Source: Chryseobacterium sp. Leaf180 (GTDB lineage Bacteria; Bacteroidota; Bacteroidia; Flavobacteriales; Weeksellaceae). From it: 64,000 nt of DNA. Position 1 is the stretch's first letter, and each line of letters begins with the position of its first letter. A program made the translations under genes and the position numbers. The notes beneath the pieces were generated by a model. The model was not told where the DNA came from. It did no database searches and saw only the letters and a list, made by a program, of their open reading frames with translations. The stretch covers positions 80,197-144,196 of the forward strand of contig NZ_LMPJ01000011.1 in NCBI RefSeq assembly GCF_001424585.1. The letters run 5' to 3'. Below, piece by piece: positions 32,583 to 41,622 of the stretch.

Positions 32583-32915
32583 ATGAAGTATTCAAAAATA
32601 GATTTAGCCAAGAAAGCCATTGCGCATAAGGGTTTTGTACAGAAAATTCCGGATATTTTCAGAATGGTGAGAATGTGGAAAAACGGCTCGTATCCGATGC
32701 GTTCTATCGATATGATATTACCGCTCTTGGGTCTTCTATATGTGATTTCACCAATCGATCTACTTCCTGAAGTGGCAATTCCGGTGCTTGGGGTGATGGA
32801 TGATCTGGCGGTTTTGTCGCTAACGATTCCAAAACTTTTACGTGAAGTTGATAAATTCCTTCTTTGGGAAGCCGAAAAGAACGGTAGCAAAACCATTGAA
32901 GCAGAAATTCTTTAA
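32583..32915 (+). CDS. YkvA/DUF1232 family membrane protein
   Basis: 110 aa. The hydrophobic core (about 43-80) has the family motif ISPIDLLPE followed by GVMDDLAVLSL. Basic N-terminus, no signal peptide. Small membrane protein of unknown function. 77 nt after the TlpA-like gene; a terminator follows. Confidence 0.9.
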   Translation: MKYSKIDLAKKAIAHKGFVQKIPDIFRMVRMWKNGSYPMRSIDMILPLLGLLYVISPIDLLPEVAIPVLGVMDDLAVLSLTIPKLLREVDKFLLWEAEKNGSKTIEAEIL

Positions 32916-32921
32916 AAAAAG

Positions 32922-32953
32922 ATGCCATCTTGATATTCGAGATGGCTTTTTTC
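32922..32953 (+). terminator. Terminator after DUF1232 gene
   Basis: GCCATCT ... AGATGGC stem with 9-nt loop, flanked by A-run and T-run. Confidence 0.8.
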
Positions 32954-33008
32954 GTTTACAAATCCTCATCTAATCAAAATCTTCGATTTACAGCTTGCCG
33001 AAAATCCT

Positions 33009-33016
33009 TAAATTTG
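33009..33016 (+). promoter_or_regulatory. -7 box of UMP synthase promoter (TAAATTTG)
   Basis: Exact consensus 20 nt before the ATG at 33037. Confidence 0.65.
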
Positions 33017-33036
33017 CAGTCATCTAATAATACATC

Positions 33037-34404
33037 ATGGAAAGTAAAAAAGAATTCTTTTTGGAATGCTACAAGCTGGGAATCATCAAATTTGGAAGAT
33101 TTACATTAAAAAGCGGTATCGAAAGTCCGTTTTATGTAGATTTAAGACCGTTGGCTTCTGACCCGAAAATCCTGAAAAATCTGGCCAATTATCTGTTGGA
33201 AATGCTTCCTTTAGATAATTTTGACCTGATTTGTGGAGTTCCTTACGCAGCACTTCCGATGGCGACCGCGATGTCTCTTGAAAGCTATATTCCGTTGATT
33301 ATTAAAAGAAAGGAGGCCAAAGATTACGGTACCAAAAAGATGATTGAAGGCATATACCAGAAAGGGCAAAACTGCCTTTTGGTGGAAGATGTGATCACTT
33401 CGGGTAAATCGCTGATCGAAACTATTGCTGAAATAGAACAGGAAGATCTGAAAGTTGCCGACATCGTCGTTGTTTTAGACAGGGAACAGGGCGGGAAACA
33501 GCTTTTAGAAAGCAAAGGTTACCGTGTTCATACGCTTTTCAATATTTCTGAAGTTTGTTCGATTTTAAAAGAAAAAGGTGAACTTGCAGATGACGAAGTG
33601 ATGAGAATTCAGGATTTTCTGAAAGGGAATCATATTCAGTTTGAAGAAAAGACCAGACTTTCTTACGGTCAGAAACTGGAGCAGGCGCAGCATTCGGTCT
33701 CAAAAAAATTATTGGAACTGGCTTTGGCCAAAGAATCAAATCTAATCGCATCCGCGGATGTGACGAGCACCGAGGAACTTTTAGATTTCGCCGAAAAAGT
33801 GGGTCCGCACATTATCGCTTTAAAAACGCACATCGATATTATTTCAGATTTTGAATACGAAAAAACCATTCTCCCTTTAAAGGAAATTGCCTCACGTCAC
33901 CGTTTTTTATTAATGGAAGACCGTAAGTTTGCCGATATTGGAAATACACAGGAACTTCAGTTTAAAAGTGGCGTTTTCAGAATTACCGACTGGGCAGATT
34001 TTGTTACTTCACAGGTAATTGGTGGTTTCGAATCGCTCGACTGCTTCAGAAATGTGGGCGTTGTCGCAATCATTGGTATGTCGTCAAAAGGTACATTAAC
34101 GACAAGCAGCTATCGTGAGGAAGCTTTAAAAGTTGCGCTTTCGCATCCAAATGTTATCGGCGGTGTTTCCCAAAATCCCTTGCCGGAAGAAATTTTACTA
34201 TTCACTCCGGGCGTTAATCTTGCAGACTCCGGTGACGGAAAAGGTCAGCAGTATAACACGCCGGAACACGTTTTCAGTATGTTGCACAGCGATTTCATCA
34301 TCGTTGGCCGCGGAATTTACAAGGCTGAAAATCCAACAGAAGCGGCTGCCACTTATAAAAATGCTGGTTGGGGCGCATATTTGAATTCTCTTGAAAAAAA
34401 ATAA
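33037..34404 (+). CDS. pyrF: Bifunctional orotate phosphoribosyltransferase / OMP decarboxylase (UMP synthase type)
   Basis: 455 aa covering both final steps of UMP synthesis. N-terminal OPRT (about 1-200) with the PRPP motif LLVEDVITSGKS (114-125) and GRFTLKSGIESPFYVDLR. C-terminal ODCase (about 215-455) with IALKTHID (K263), EDRKFADIGNT (D295, K297, D300) and DFIIVGRGIY. The order OPRT-ODCase and the DRKFADIG motif are those of animal UMPS and the eukaryotic ODCase subgroup, not of E. coli PyrF (DLKFHDIPNT). Single gene with its own promoter. It could be listed as pyrE or pyrF; the fusion is certain from one continuous frame. Confidence 0.95.
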   Translation: MESKKEFFLECYKLGIIKFGRFTLKSGIESPFYVDLRPLASDPKILKNLANYLLEMLPLDNFDLICGVPYAALPMATAMSLESYIPLIIKRKEAKDYGTKKMIEGIYQKGQNCLLVEDVITSGKSLIETIAEIEQEDLKVADIVVVLDREQGGKQLLESKGYRVHTLFNISEVCSILKEKGELADDEVMRIQDFLKGNHIQFEEKTRLSYGQKLEQAQHSVSKKLLELALAKESNLIASADVTSTEELLDFAEKVGPHIIALKTHIDIISDFEYEKTILPLKEIASRHRFLLMEDRKFADIGNTQELQFKSGVFRITDWADFVTSQVIGGFESLDCFRNVGVVAIIGMSSKGTLTTSSYREEALKVALSHPNVIGGVSQNPLPEEILLFTPGVNLADSGDGKGQQYNTPEHVFSMLHSDFIIVGRGIYKAENPTEAAATYKNAGWGAYLNSLEKK

Positions 34405-34464
34405 AAAATCCGATTCTGAAAAAGCCGTGCTTATTTGCCTGAAATTTGATACTTTAGTTTCCTG

Positions 34465-37281
34465 TTGAAAAATTTTATCAATTTTCTGTTTATTTGCTGT
34501 GGGATCACTTTGATTTCTGCACAGAAAGACAGTATTTACATTCAGGCAAAACTTAGCGAAGACAAAAAAACGCTTTCGGTAACGCAGCAGATTGTTTATC
34601 ACAACCGATCGCAAACTGATCTTGACAGTCTGAAACTTCTGAACTGGGTTGCGGCGTACAGCAAACGGAGAACGGCGCTTGTCGAACGCAAACTTGAAGA
34701 CCGGAACAACAGTCTTTATTTTGCGAAACCAGAAGAGACCGGCAAAATTCTGATTTTACAGTCAGATTCTGACCGTTTTTCTATTACTCAGGAAGATTTA
34801 TCTAAAGAAAATATTTTCATAAAACTTCAGCAGCCTTTAAAATCTGGTGAAGTTTTACGGTTTAGTTTAAAATATACTTTGCAGCTTCCCGACAGGAAAT
34901 TTACCGGTTACGGAACGGGTGAATCGCTGGTTAATCTTAAATATTTCTTCATAGTTCCTGATCATTTTGATCCTGAAAACCGAATTCCGAGAAGCTATAA
35001 AGACACGGAAGAATCAGTCAATTTCAATACGTTCTGGAATATTAAATTGGATATTCCGGCAACTTTTTTTGCGCACAGCAACCTTCAGAAAATTTCAGAG
35101 AAAGAATTTACCGGTTCATCGGATGTCGATCCCGAATTTGTAATTGCTCCCAACACCTTCCCTTCTATTGAAATTCTTGATCCTGAAATTGCCACGCAAA
35201 TAAAATTTGGATATAAACTCACGCCGCAGGAAATTCAGAATCTTGAGTTTTTTCTTCCGCTTCAGCTTAAATTTTTAAAAGACAGAATCGGGAAAATTCC
35301 GCCGAGTATTTTTATCTCTGAGAAGTTTCGCGCGAAAGAAGATTTTTTTGGGAACAACGATATCAGCTTCTGGAAATTCCGTTTTAAATTATTTACAGAT
35401 GCTGAAAAAACCGATCAGGATTATTTCGGAATTGTGGCAAAAAAGATTCTTGACAACATCATCATCGCTGATAAAGAAGAATATCACTGGTTTAAAAACG
35501 GTCTGAAATCGTATCTCGAAATTCAGTATTTAACCAAATTTTACAGCAACGCCAAACTCCTCGGAAATTTAAACGAAACAAAAATTCTGGGCATAAAACC
35601 CGTAAAACTGTTTCATGTTTCTGATGTAAAACTGCTCGACCGCTACGGTTTGGCGTATCAGTACATCATGTCTCAAAACCTCGATCAGAAAATTGGTGAA
35701 CCGTTTTCAGCATTGAGTAATTTTAATGATATGGCAATCAGCAGCTTCGAAACCGGAAGTCTTTTCGCATTTTCTGCTGATAAAATGGGTGAGGATAATT
35801 TTGAAGCGATTTTAAAAAATTATATTTCAGAAAACAGTCAGCAGGCGACAAATCCCAATGATTTTCTGCAAAAACTTGCAGCAAAAGATACTTCTGTAAA
35901 ATATCTGAACGGTTATTTTAATCAGAAAAACCGAACGAATTTTAAGCTTAAAAAATTTAAACCAAAAAATGATTCTTTAGAAATAAGAATCGCAAAAAAC
36001 ACAGACGAAAATATTCCTGTGAAGCTGGAAACGCAGACCAGAAGCGGAGAAAAGAAATCTGTCTGGATCGAAACCGAAGAAAATCAGCGTGTGACAACGG
36101 TGGATCTTCCGGCTGAAAATATTTACAAAATCGTCATCAATAATGATTTTATTTTTCCTGAAGCGAATTTCCGTGACAATTATCTGTACACGAAAGGTCT
36201 GTTTTCAAACTCGAAAAAAATCAAGTTTAAATTCATCAAAGACGTTCCGAATCCTGAGTTTAATGAGATTTATCTGAATCCGCGCGTGAGATTTACCAAC
36301 ACGTACGACAAGTTTCTGATTGGGATGAATTTCAAAAACCAGTCGCTTTTTGACCAGAAATTCCTCTACTCTATCACGCCGTCTTACAGTACCGGGACCG
36401 GAAAATTAACCGGATCTGGCGCCGTTGCGTATACATTTTTGCCGGCTGAAAGCATTATTCAGAGTCTGACGTTTGGTGTTTCCGGATCCTATTTCCACTA
36501 CGATTTTGATCTTTCATACCGGAAAGCGTCTTTGTACAGCAGCATTGGTTTCAGAAAGGATCCGCGAAGTACGGTGAGCCGCGGCGCGAGCATTTCTTAC
36601 AATTATTTTGAACGTGAACTCAGCCCTGAAATGGTTGCCAAACGCGATTACGGAAAATATAATCTCTGGACAATCGGTTACGGATATACCGACAACAAAA
36701 TGATTCATGAGAAAAGCTTCAGCATCAGTACGCAGGGAATGGAAGATTATAATAAAATCACGTCTGAGGCCTTCTACCGCTGGGAATTTGCGCCAAGACA
36801 AAAGCTGAGTTTAAGACTTTTTGCAGGCTATTTTATCAGAAATGAGACACGGAACAACACTTTCGATTACGGAATTTCGCGTGTTTCCGATTACTCTTTT
36901 TCGTATAATCTATTAGGACAGAGTGCGACGGGCGGTATTCTTTCTCAGCAGTTTGTTTTAGCTGACGGCGGTTTCAAATCATTTATTCCGGGAAGTGTAA
37001 ATAAATGGATTACGTCTTTCAATGTCGACAGCAGCGTCTGGAAAATTTTCCATGTGTATGCAGATGCGGGAGTATATCAGAATAAAAATACAGATGTGAA
37101 GTTCATCTGGGACAGCGGCGTGAAAGTACGTTTGATTCCTGATTTTCTTGAGATTTTTCTTCCGGTGCAGTCGTCTTTAGGCTTCGAACCTGGTTTTAAA
37201 GATTACGGAAAAAGAATCCGTTATACTCTGATTCTTAATCTGGGAACGATCATTAACGCTGCCAGACGAGGCTGGTACTAA
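34465..37281 (+). CDS. Outer-membrane protein with inactive M1-peptidase-like domain and C-terminal beta-barrel
   Basis: 938 aa with an apparent TTG start at 34465, giving the clean signal peptide MKNFINFLFICCGITLISAQ; no ATG start would keep it. The first ~480 residues resemble M1 aminopeptidases: N-terminal beta-saddle, then a helical part where YHWFKNGLKSYLE (340-352) sits in place of the M1 motif WLNEGFATYLE. The zinc motif HExxH is absent (the site near 320-330 reads YFGIVAKKILDN) and the third ligand Glu is replaced, so it should not be catalytic. From about 600 on it is a series of amphipathic beta strands ending in an aromatic residue (RGWY), typical of an outer-membrane barrel. Function unknown. 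Confidence 0.75.
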   Translation: MKNFINFLFICCGITLISAQKDSIYIQAKLSEDKKTLSVTQQIVYHNRSQTDLDSLKLLNWVAAYSKRRTALVERKLEDRNNSLYFAKPEETGKILILQSDSDRFSITQEDLSKENIFIKLQQPLKSGEVLRFSLKYTLQLPDRKFTGYGTGESLVNLKYFFIVPDHFDPENRIPRSYKDTEESVNFNTFWNIKLDIPATFFAHSNLQKISEKEFTGSSDVDPEFVIAPNTFPSIEILDPEIATQIKFGYKLTPQEIQNLEFFLPLQLKFLKDRIGKIPPSIFISEKFRAKEDFFGNNDISFWKFRFKLFTDAEKTDQDYFGIVAKKILDNIIIADKEEYHWFKNGLKSYLEIQYLTKFYSNAKLLGNLNETKILGIKPVKLFHVSDVKLLDRYGLAYQYIMSQNLDQKIGEPFSALSNFNDMAISSFETGSLFAFSADKMGEDNFEAILKNYISENSQQATNPNDFLQKLAAKDTSVKYLNGYFNQKNRTNFKLKKFKPKNDSLEIRIAKNTDENIPVKLETQTRSGEKKSVWIETEENQRVTTVDLPAENIYKIVINNDFIFPEANFRDNYLYTKGLFSNSKKIKFKFIKDVPNPEFNEIYLNPRVRFTNTYDKFLIGMNFKNQSLFDQKFLYSITPSYSTGTGKLTGSGAVAYTFLPAESIIQSLTFGVSGSYFHYDFDLSYRKASLYSSIGFRKDPRSTVSRGASISYNYFERELSPEMVAKRDYGKYNLWTIGYGYTDNKMIHEKSFSISTQGMEDYNKITSEAFYRWEFAPRQKLSLRLFAGYFIRNETRNNTFDYGISRVSDYSFSYNLLGQSATGGILSQQFVLADGGFKSFIPGSVNKWITSFNVDSSVWKIFHVYADAGVYQNKNTDVKFIWDSGVKVRLIPDFLEIFLPVQSSLGFEPGFKDYGKRIRYTLILNLGTIINAARRGWY

Positions 37282-37283
37282 CA

Positions 37284-37318
37284 AATAAAAGCTGCCCGAA
37301 GACAGCTTTTATTTTTTG
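37284..37318. terminator. Bidirectional terminator
   Basis: AATAAAAGCTG ... CAGCTTTTATT stem between convergent genes, then a T-run. Confidence 0.8.
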
Positions 37319-37331
37319 AAAGCATTCAATA

Positions 37332-38117
37332 TTAATCTTTCATTATTTTCTGAGAAACTAAAGTATTGTTTACGGTTGCATTCACGATATAATTTCCTTT
37401 TGGAAGATCTGAAACATTGATATTCTGATTTTCTTTTACCGAGAAGGTCTTCACAATCTGTCCGTTCATATTAAAGATTTTCACTTTGTCAGCTGTTTGC
37501 CCAAACAAAATTTCTCCGTTTTTCACCAAAGTATTTTTCACGAAAATGCTTTTGGTTTTTTGAGCATCATTTACAGCAAGCACTGCATTGCCGGTTTTGA
37601 TTTCAATATTATCGATAAATGCGCGAAGAGATGAAGCTGGCGTTTCGAAAGTCACCGTTGAACCCGCTGTTCCGCCTGTAAAAGTCACCGTTTTAGTTTC
37701 AGGCATTCCTGCCATTACCGCGCTGTAAGAAACCGTTTGATCTGCTTTTCCGGTTACTTTTACCAAAATTGTTCCTGCGTTACTCCAGCCTTTTACGTCG
37801 AAAGTGATGGTTACATTTCCACCGTTTGATGATAGGTCTAAAGTTTTGGATGTCATTGATCCGATTACAGAACCAGTTCCCAATTTTGCCATTCCTCCTG
37901 CACTGTACACCTTAGTTCCCTGCGGAAAATTTGCTGTTGGCGTAATAGAAGCACCTGTTGTATAAATATCGGTCACATCCGGCGCACCTACTCCTGAATT
38001 GGATGTGTTTCCTCCGGCTGTAAACGTCGAAAAATTTTCAGACAACACCACTGTTTGTTGCGCCTGAAAGGCTGCAGTAAAAGACACAAAACTTAAGACA
38101 GTAAAAAATTTCTTCAT
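37332..38117 (-). CDS. T9SS type A sorting domain-containing secreted protein
   Basis: 261 aa. Signal peptide (MKKFFTVLSFVSFTAAFQAQ), a beta-jelly-roll-like middle (about 20-175, with FSTFTAGGNTSNSG and DVKGWSNAGTILVKV), then a ~75-residue T9SS type A C-terminal signal: KVKIFNMNGQIVKTFSV, INVSDLPKGNYIV and ending QKIMKD. Exported by Sec, passed through the type IX system and probably attached to the surface. No catalytic motif seen, so possibly an adhesin or carbohydrate-binding protein. Confidence 0.9.
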   Translation of the reverse strand: MKKFFTVLSFVSFTAAFQAQQTVVLSENFSTFTAGGNTSNSGVGAPDVTDIYTTGASITPTANFPQGTKVYSAGGMAKLGTGSVIGSMTSKTLDLSSNGGNVTITFDVKGWSNAGTILVKVTGKADQTVSYSAVMAGMPETKTVTFTGGTAGSTVTFETPASSLRAFIDNIEIKTGNAVLAVNDAQKTKSIFVKNTLVKNGEILFGQTADKVKIFNMNGQIVKTFSVKENQNINVSDLPKGNYIVNATVNNTLVSQKIMKD

Positions 38118-38146
38118 GATAATTTTAATATTGATAATTACAGGCC

Positions 38147-38154
38147 CAAAATTA
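38147..38154 (-). promoter_or_regulatory. -7 box of T9SS cargo gene promoter (TAATTTTG)
   Basis: Exact consensus on the minus strand, 29 nt before the ATG; leader of about 22 nt. Confidence 0.6.
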
Positions 38155-38264
38155 CCCGCATTTTTTAAGATTACACAATAATAAAGTTAATTTATTGTTA
38201 ATAATACTAATCTCAAAAGCGTACTCATTTTTTAGCTACTTTTACCAATTATTTTCAACAACCA

Positions 38265-41200
38265 TTGAGGAATTTCCGGCTTATTTTCTTGTTCCTTTTC
38301 ATGAGCTTCTTTCTCGGTAAGGCTCAGATTTTCTCGTGGAAGAACCCGAATATCCCGAACGACAGCATTAGGAAAGACAGCATTTTAGCTTTAAAACTGG
38401 AACGAGATCTTTTTGCTAAAGACACAATGGATTTCATAAAAACCAGCAATAGAATCATTATTGATGAAGCAGTTTTGGCAAGAAATGACAAGAAGAGATT
38501 TCTGGGAGAACTTAATTCCAAAGGTTCTATTATCCGTGGAATTACTTTTGGAAATAATCAGGGACAGTCGGTTCAAAGCTCGATGGATCTGCAGATTTCC
38601 GGCCGGCTTTCAAACGATGTAACGTTGCTGGCGAGTATTTCAGATCACAATCTACCGATACAGGCCGACGGTTATACGCAGACTTTGGAAGAGTTTGACA
38701 AGATTTACATTCAGCTTAATATTAAAGATAAATCGATTCTGCGCGCCGGCCATCTCGATCTGGTCGATGACAAAAATTATTTTGCCAAATATCAGCGGCG
38801 AAGTATGGGAATTCAGTTTCAGACGCAGTTTGGGCAGGAGAATAAAACATTTGCAGATATTTCTATGGGCGTGGCGCGAAGCGAATTTCACAGAATCCGT
38901 TTTCAGGGTGTGGAAGGAAATCAAGGTCCGTATCGTCTTACCGGGAAAAACGGCGAACAGTTTATTACCCTTATTTCAGGTTCTGAGCAGGTTTTTATCG
39001 ACGGAATTTTAATGAAACGTGGCGAAAACCAAGATTATATTATTAACTACAATACCGGCGAAGTGACTTTCACGAGTTTCCGGCCGATTTTTCAGCAGAA
39101 TTTTATCACGATTTCTTTTAATTACACCAACAGAAATTATTCTCGGTATCTGTTTACAGGAAAGCTTCAGCACCAACGGGAAAAATTCAGAATAGCCTTA
39201 AACTGGTTTCTTGAAAATGACAATAAAAATGCTCCGCTTGCCTTAAATCTTTCCAAAGAAGATGAGCAGATTCTGGCTAATGCCGGAAACGACACAAACT
39301 TAATGTACGCGCCGTCCGCCGTCATTTCTGAGTATGATGTTAACAAAATTCTGTATCGTCTTGTACAGGATCCTAACGGAAATTATTACGAGCTTTCGAA
39401 TGATGTTAATGTCACACTTTATCAGGTTTCGTTTACCTATTTTGGAGCCAACCTGGGCGACTACCGCTTAAAGCAAACCACAAATAACGGCCGCGTTTTC
39501 GAATATGTCGGTCAGAATGCCGGCGATTACCGCGCTGTACGAAAACTCCCGTCACCACAAAAAGCGCAGGTTTATACGGTAAATTCTGAATATCTTTTGA
39601 AAGACGGAAAAATCGGTGCCGATGTCTCGCTCAGCAATTACGATATCAATCTGTTTTCGTCAAAAGATGCCGCGCAGAATCTCGGTTATGCCGCAAGAAT
39701 TTTTGGTAATAAAACTTTTGAAAAAAACAATTGGCGAGGAACACCAAGCTTTGAATATCAGTATATTGACCGCCAGTTTCATATTCTTGACCGTATTAAT
39801 GATGTTGAATTTTCGAGGGATTTCAATCTTGCGCAGGAATTTAGCGGGAGAACTCAAAACCGTATAATATTCAGTTTTCTGAACCGATGGAAAAATAAAT
39901 CTGCACTTAATTACCGTTTAAATTATTTGGAAGAGCAGGATTCTTACAAAGGAATAAAAAACGATCTCGATTTTGGCTGGATTGCAGGAAGATATTTCAC
40001 GAAAGGAAGTCTGTCTTACCTCAGCACCAATTCGACGCTTCAAAACACCAAGTTCATCCGAGGCGGAGTTTCAAGCGAGTTTACCGGAAATAAGGGCAGC
40101 TGGGCCGTCGGCGGAAGTATGGAGCACAACGAGAAAAAATTCAACGAGACGCAACAGCTTGATGTGACGAGTTTCAGCTGGCGCGAAATTTTTGTTCAGA
40201 AAAAAATCGGCGACAGTACGCGCACGAAACTTTTAGCCAAAATGTATCTTCGCGACAACGATTCCGTGCGTGACAACCGTTTGCAAAATATGAACCGAAT
40301 TTTAGGTTTTATGGCAGAAAGTCAGATCATTAAAACAGAAAAAACGACGTTGAATGCTTTACTTCATTACCGGAAATTTTATTATGCTGACGCAACGGTA
40401 GATCAAAGCCAAAACAGAGATTTTGTCGTTGGAAATTTACTCTACAATCAGCAGCTTTTCAAAAACGGGATGCGTCTGCAGGCGTTTTATGAGCTTGGAA
40501 ACGGCCAGGAAGCACAGCGTGAATTTCAATATGTGAAAGTGACCGATGGCCAAGGCGTTTACAAATGGACAGATTATAACGGCGACGGCGTGCAGCAACT
40601 TGATGAATTTGAGATTGCAGAATACAGCGATTTGGCGAAATACATCCGGATTTACACAAATTCTGTGCGCTATATTCCTTCCAATAAAAACAAACTTCAG
40701 CTGGCACTTTTTGTGAATCCTTCGGTGATTTTAAATTCTGAAAATGAGTTTCTGAAACGCTGGAATTTTAATATCTCGTTGAATTCTCAGAATTCTTTTT
40801 ACAAACGCGAAAGAGTTCTGGTTTTAAATCCTTTTGAAAAAGGCAGTGACCAAATCCTGAAAAACCAGAATATTCTTGCTGCAGTGCAGTTTAATCCGAC
40901 TGAAAAAAGCGGCTGGAATGGCAATTACCGTTTTATCGCGAATGATAATTTGGTGAATGCCAATTTCAGTAATGAGATTCGTGAGCAGACGTCGCATTTT
41001 TTGAATCTTGGATATTGGTTTAATAAAGAATTTCGTGTCGACTGGGAAAATTCGGTGCATGATCTTCAGAATTCTTCGCAGCTTTTCTCAACGCGCGATT
41101 ACCGTTTAAATAATTTTGAAACAAAACCAAAAGCAACGTACCGTTTCACAGACGCTATTCAGGCTGAATTTTCTTCTGCTTACCGTGAAAAGCAAAGACT

Positions 41201-41498
41201 CGATGGTGAAGAACTTCTGAAGGCTTTCGACATCACGGGAACTTTGCAGTGGGAACGCAAGAAAACTTCCATACGCGCCAATTTTTCTTTTATTAATAAT
41301 GATTTTACCGGAAACAGTTTCAGCATCGTCGGAAACCAGATGCTCGACGGTTTGAAACCGGGAAAAAATCAGGTTTGGAGTGTTTTCATTCAGCAGGCTT
41401 TGAATTCCTTTCTTCAGCTCAATTTAAATTACGAAGGGAGAAATTCTGGCGACCGCACCATTCACATCGGAAGTATGCAGGTGAAAGCGAGTTTTTAA
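38265..41498 (+). CDS. Large outer-membrane beta-barrel protein of unknown function
   Basis: 1077 aa with an apparent TTG start at 38265, giving the signal peptide MRNFRLIFLFLFMSFFLGKAQ; the next in-frame ATG (13 codons on) would cut the signal. Conserved landmark segments GSIIRGITFGNNQGQS (about 88-103), SGSEQVFIDGILMKRG and YIINYNTGEVTFTSF occur in a family of very large Bacteroidota surface proteins. Long runs of alternating hydrophobic/polar strands with many aromatic residues up to the C-terminal KASF indicate a barrel. A calcium-type loop DYNGDGVQQLDEFEI occurs near residue 770. No known enzymatic motif. Function unknown; not a TonB receptor since no plug is seen. Confidence 0.78.
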   Translation: MRNFRLIFLFLFMSFFLGKAQIFSWKNPNIPNDSIRKDSILALKLERDLFAKDTMDFIKTSNRIIIDEAVLARNDKKRFLGELNSKGSIIRGITFGNNQGQSVQSSMDLQISGRLSNDVTLLASISDHNLPIQADGYTQTLEEFDKIYIQLNIKDKSILRAGHLDLVDDKNYFAKYQRRSMGIQFQTQFGQENKTFADISMGVARSEFHRIRFQGVEGNQGPYRLTGKNGEQFITLISGSEQVFIDGILMKRGENQDYIINYNTGEVTFTSFRPIFQQNFITISFNYTNRNYSRYLFTGKLQHQREKFRIALNWFLENDNKNAPLALNLSKEDEQILANAGNDTNLMYAPSAVISEYDVNKILYRLVQDPNGNYYELSNDVNVTLYQVSFTYFGANLGDYRLKQTTNNGRVFEYVGQNAGDYRAVRKLPSPQKAQVYTVNSEYLLKDGKIGADVSLSNYDINLFSSKDAAQNLGYAARIFGNKTFEKNNWRGTPSFEYQYIDRQFHILDRINDVEFSRDFNLAQEFSGRTQNRIIFSFLNRWKNKSALNYRLNYLEEQDSYKGIKNDLDFGWIAGRYFTKGSLSYLSTNSTLQNTKFIRGGVSSEFTGNKGSWAVGGSMEHNEKKFNETQQLDVTSFSWREIFVQKKIGDSTRTKLLAKMYLRDNDSVRDNRLQNMNRILGFMAESQIIKTEKTTLNALLHYRKFYYADATVDQSQNRDFVVGNLLYNQQLFKNGMRLQAFYELGNGQEAQREFQYVKVTDGQGVYKWTDYNGDGVQQLDEFEIAEYSDLAKYIRIYTNSVRYIPSNKNKLQLALFVNPSVILNSENEFLKRWNFNISLNSQNSFYKRERVLVLNPFEKGSDQILKNQNILAAVQFNPTEKSGWNGNYRFIANDNLVNANFSNEIREQTSHFLNLGYWFNKEFRVDWENSVHDLQNSSQLFSTRDYRLNNFETKPKATYRFTDAIQAEFSSAYREKQRLDGEELLKAFDITGTLQWERKKTSIRANFSFINNDFTGNSFSIVGNQMLDGLKPGKNQVWSVFIQQALNSFLQLNLNYEGRNSGDRTIHIGSMQVKASF

Positions 41499-41610
41499 TG
41501 CTTATTAATTTAATTCTTAATAATCGCAAGATTAATTTAAAGCTATTTTTGTAAAATCTACTTTGATATTTTTTCATTTTTCAGCGTTTAGCGATCCTGT
41601 AATTTATTAT

Positions 41611-41618
41611 TAACTTTG
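41611..41618 (+). promoter_or_regulatory. -7 box of dus promoter (TAACTTTG)
   Basis: TAACTTTG-CACC-ATG: exact consensus 4 nt before the start codon. Confidence 0.7.
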
Positions 41619-41622
41619 CACC

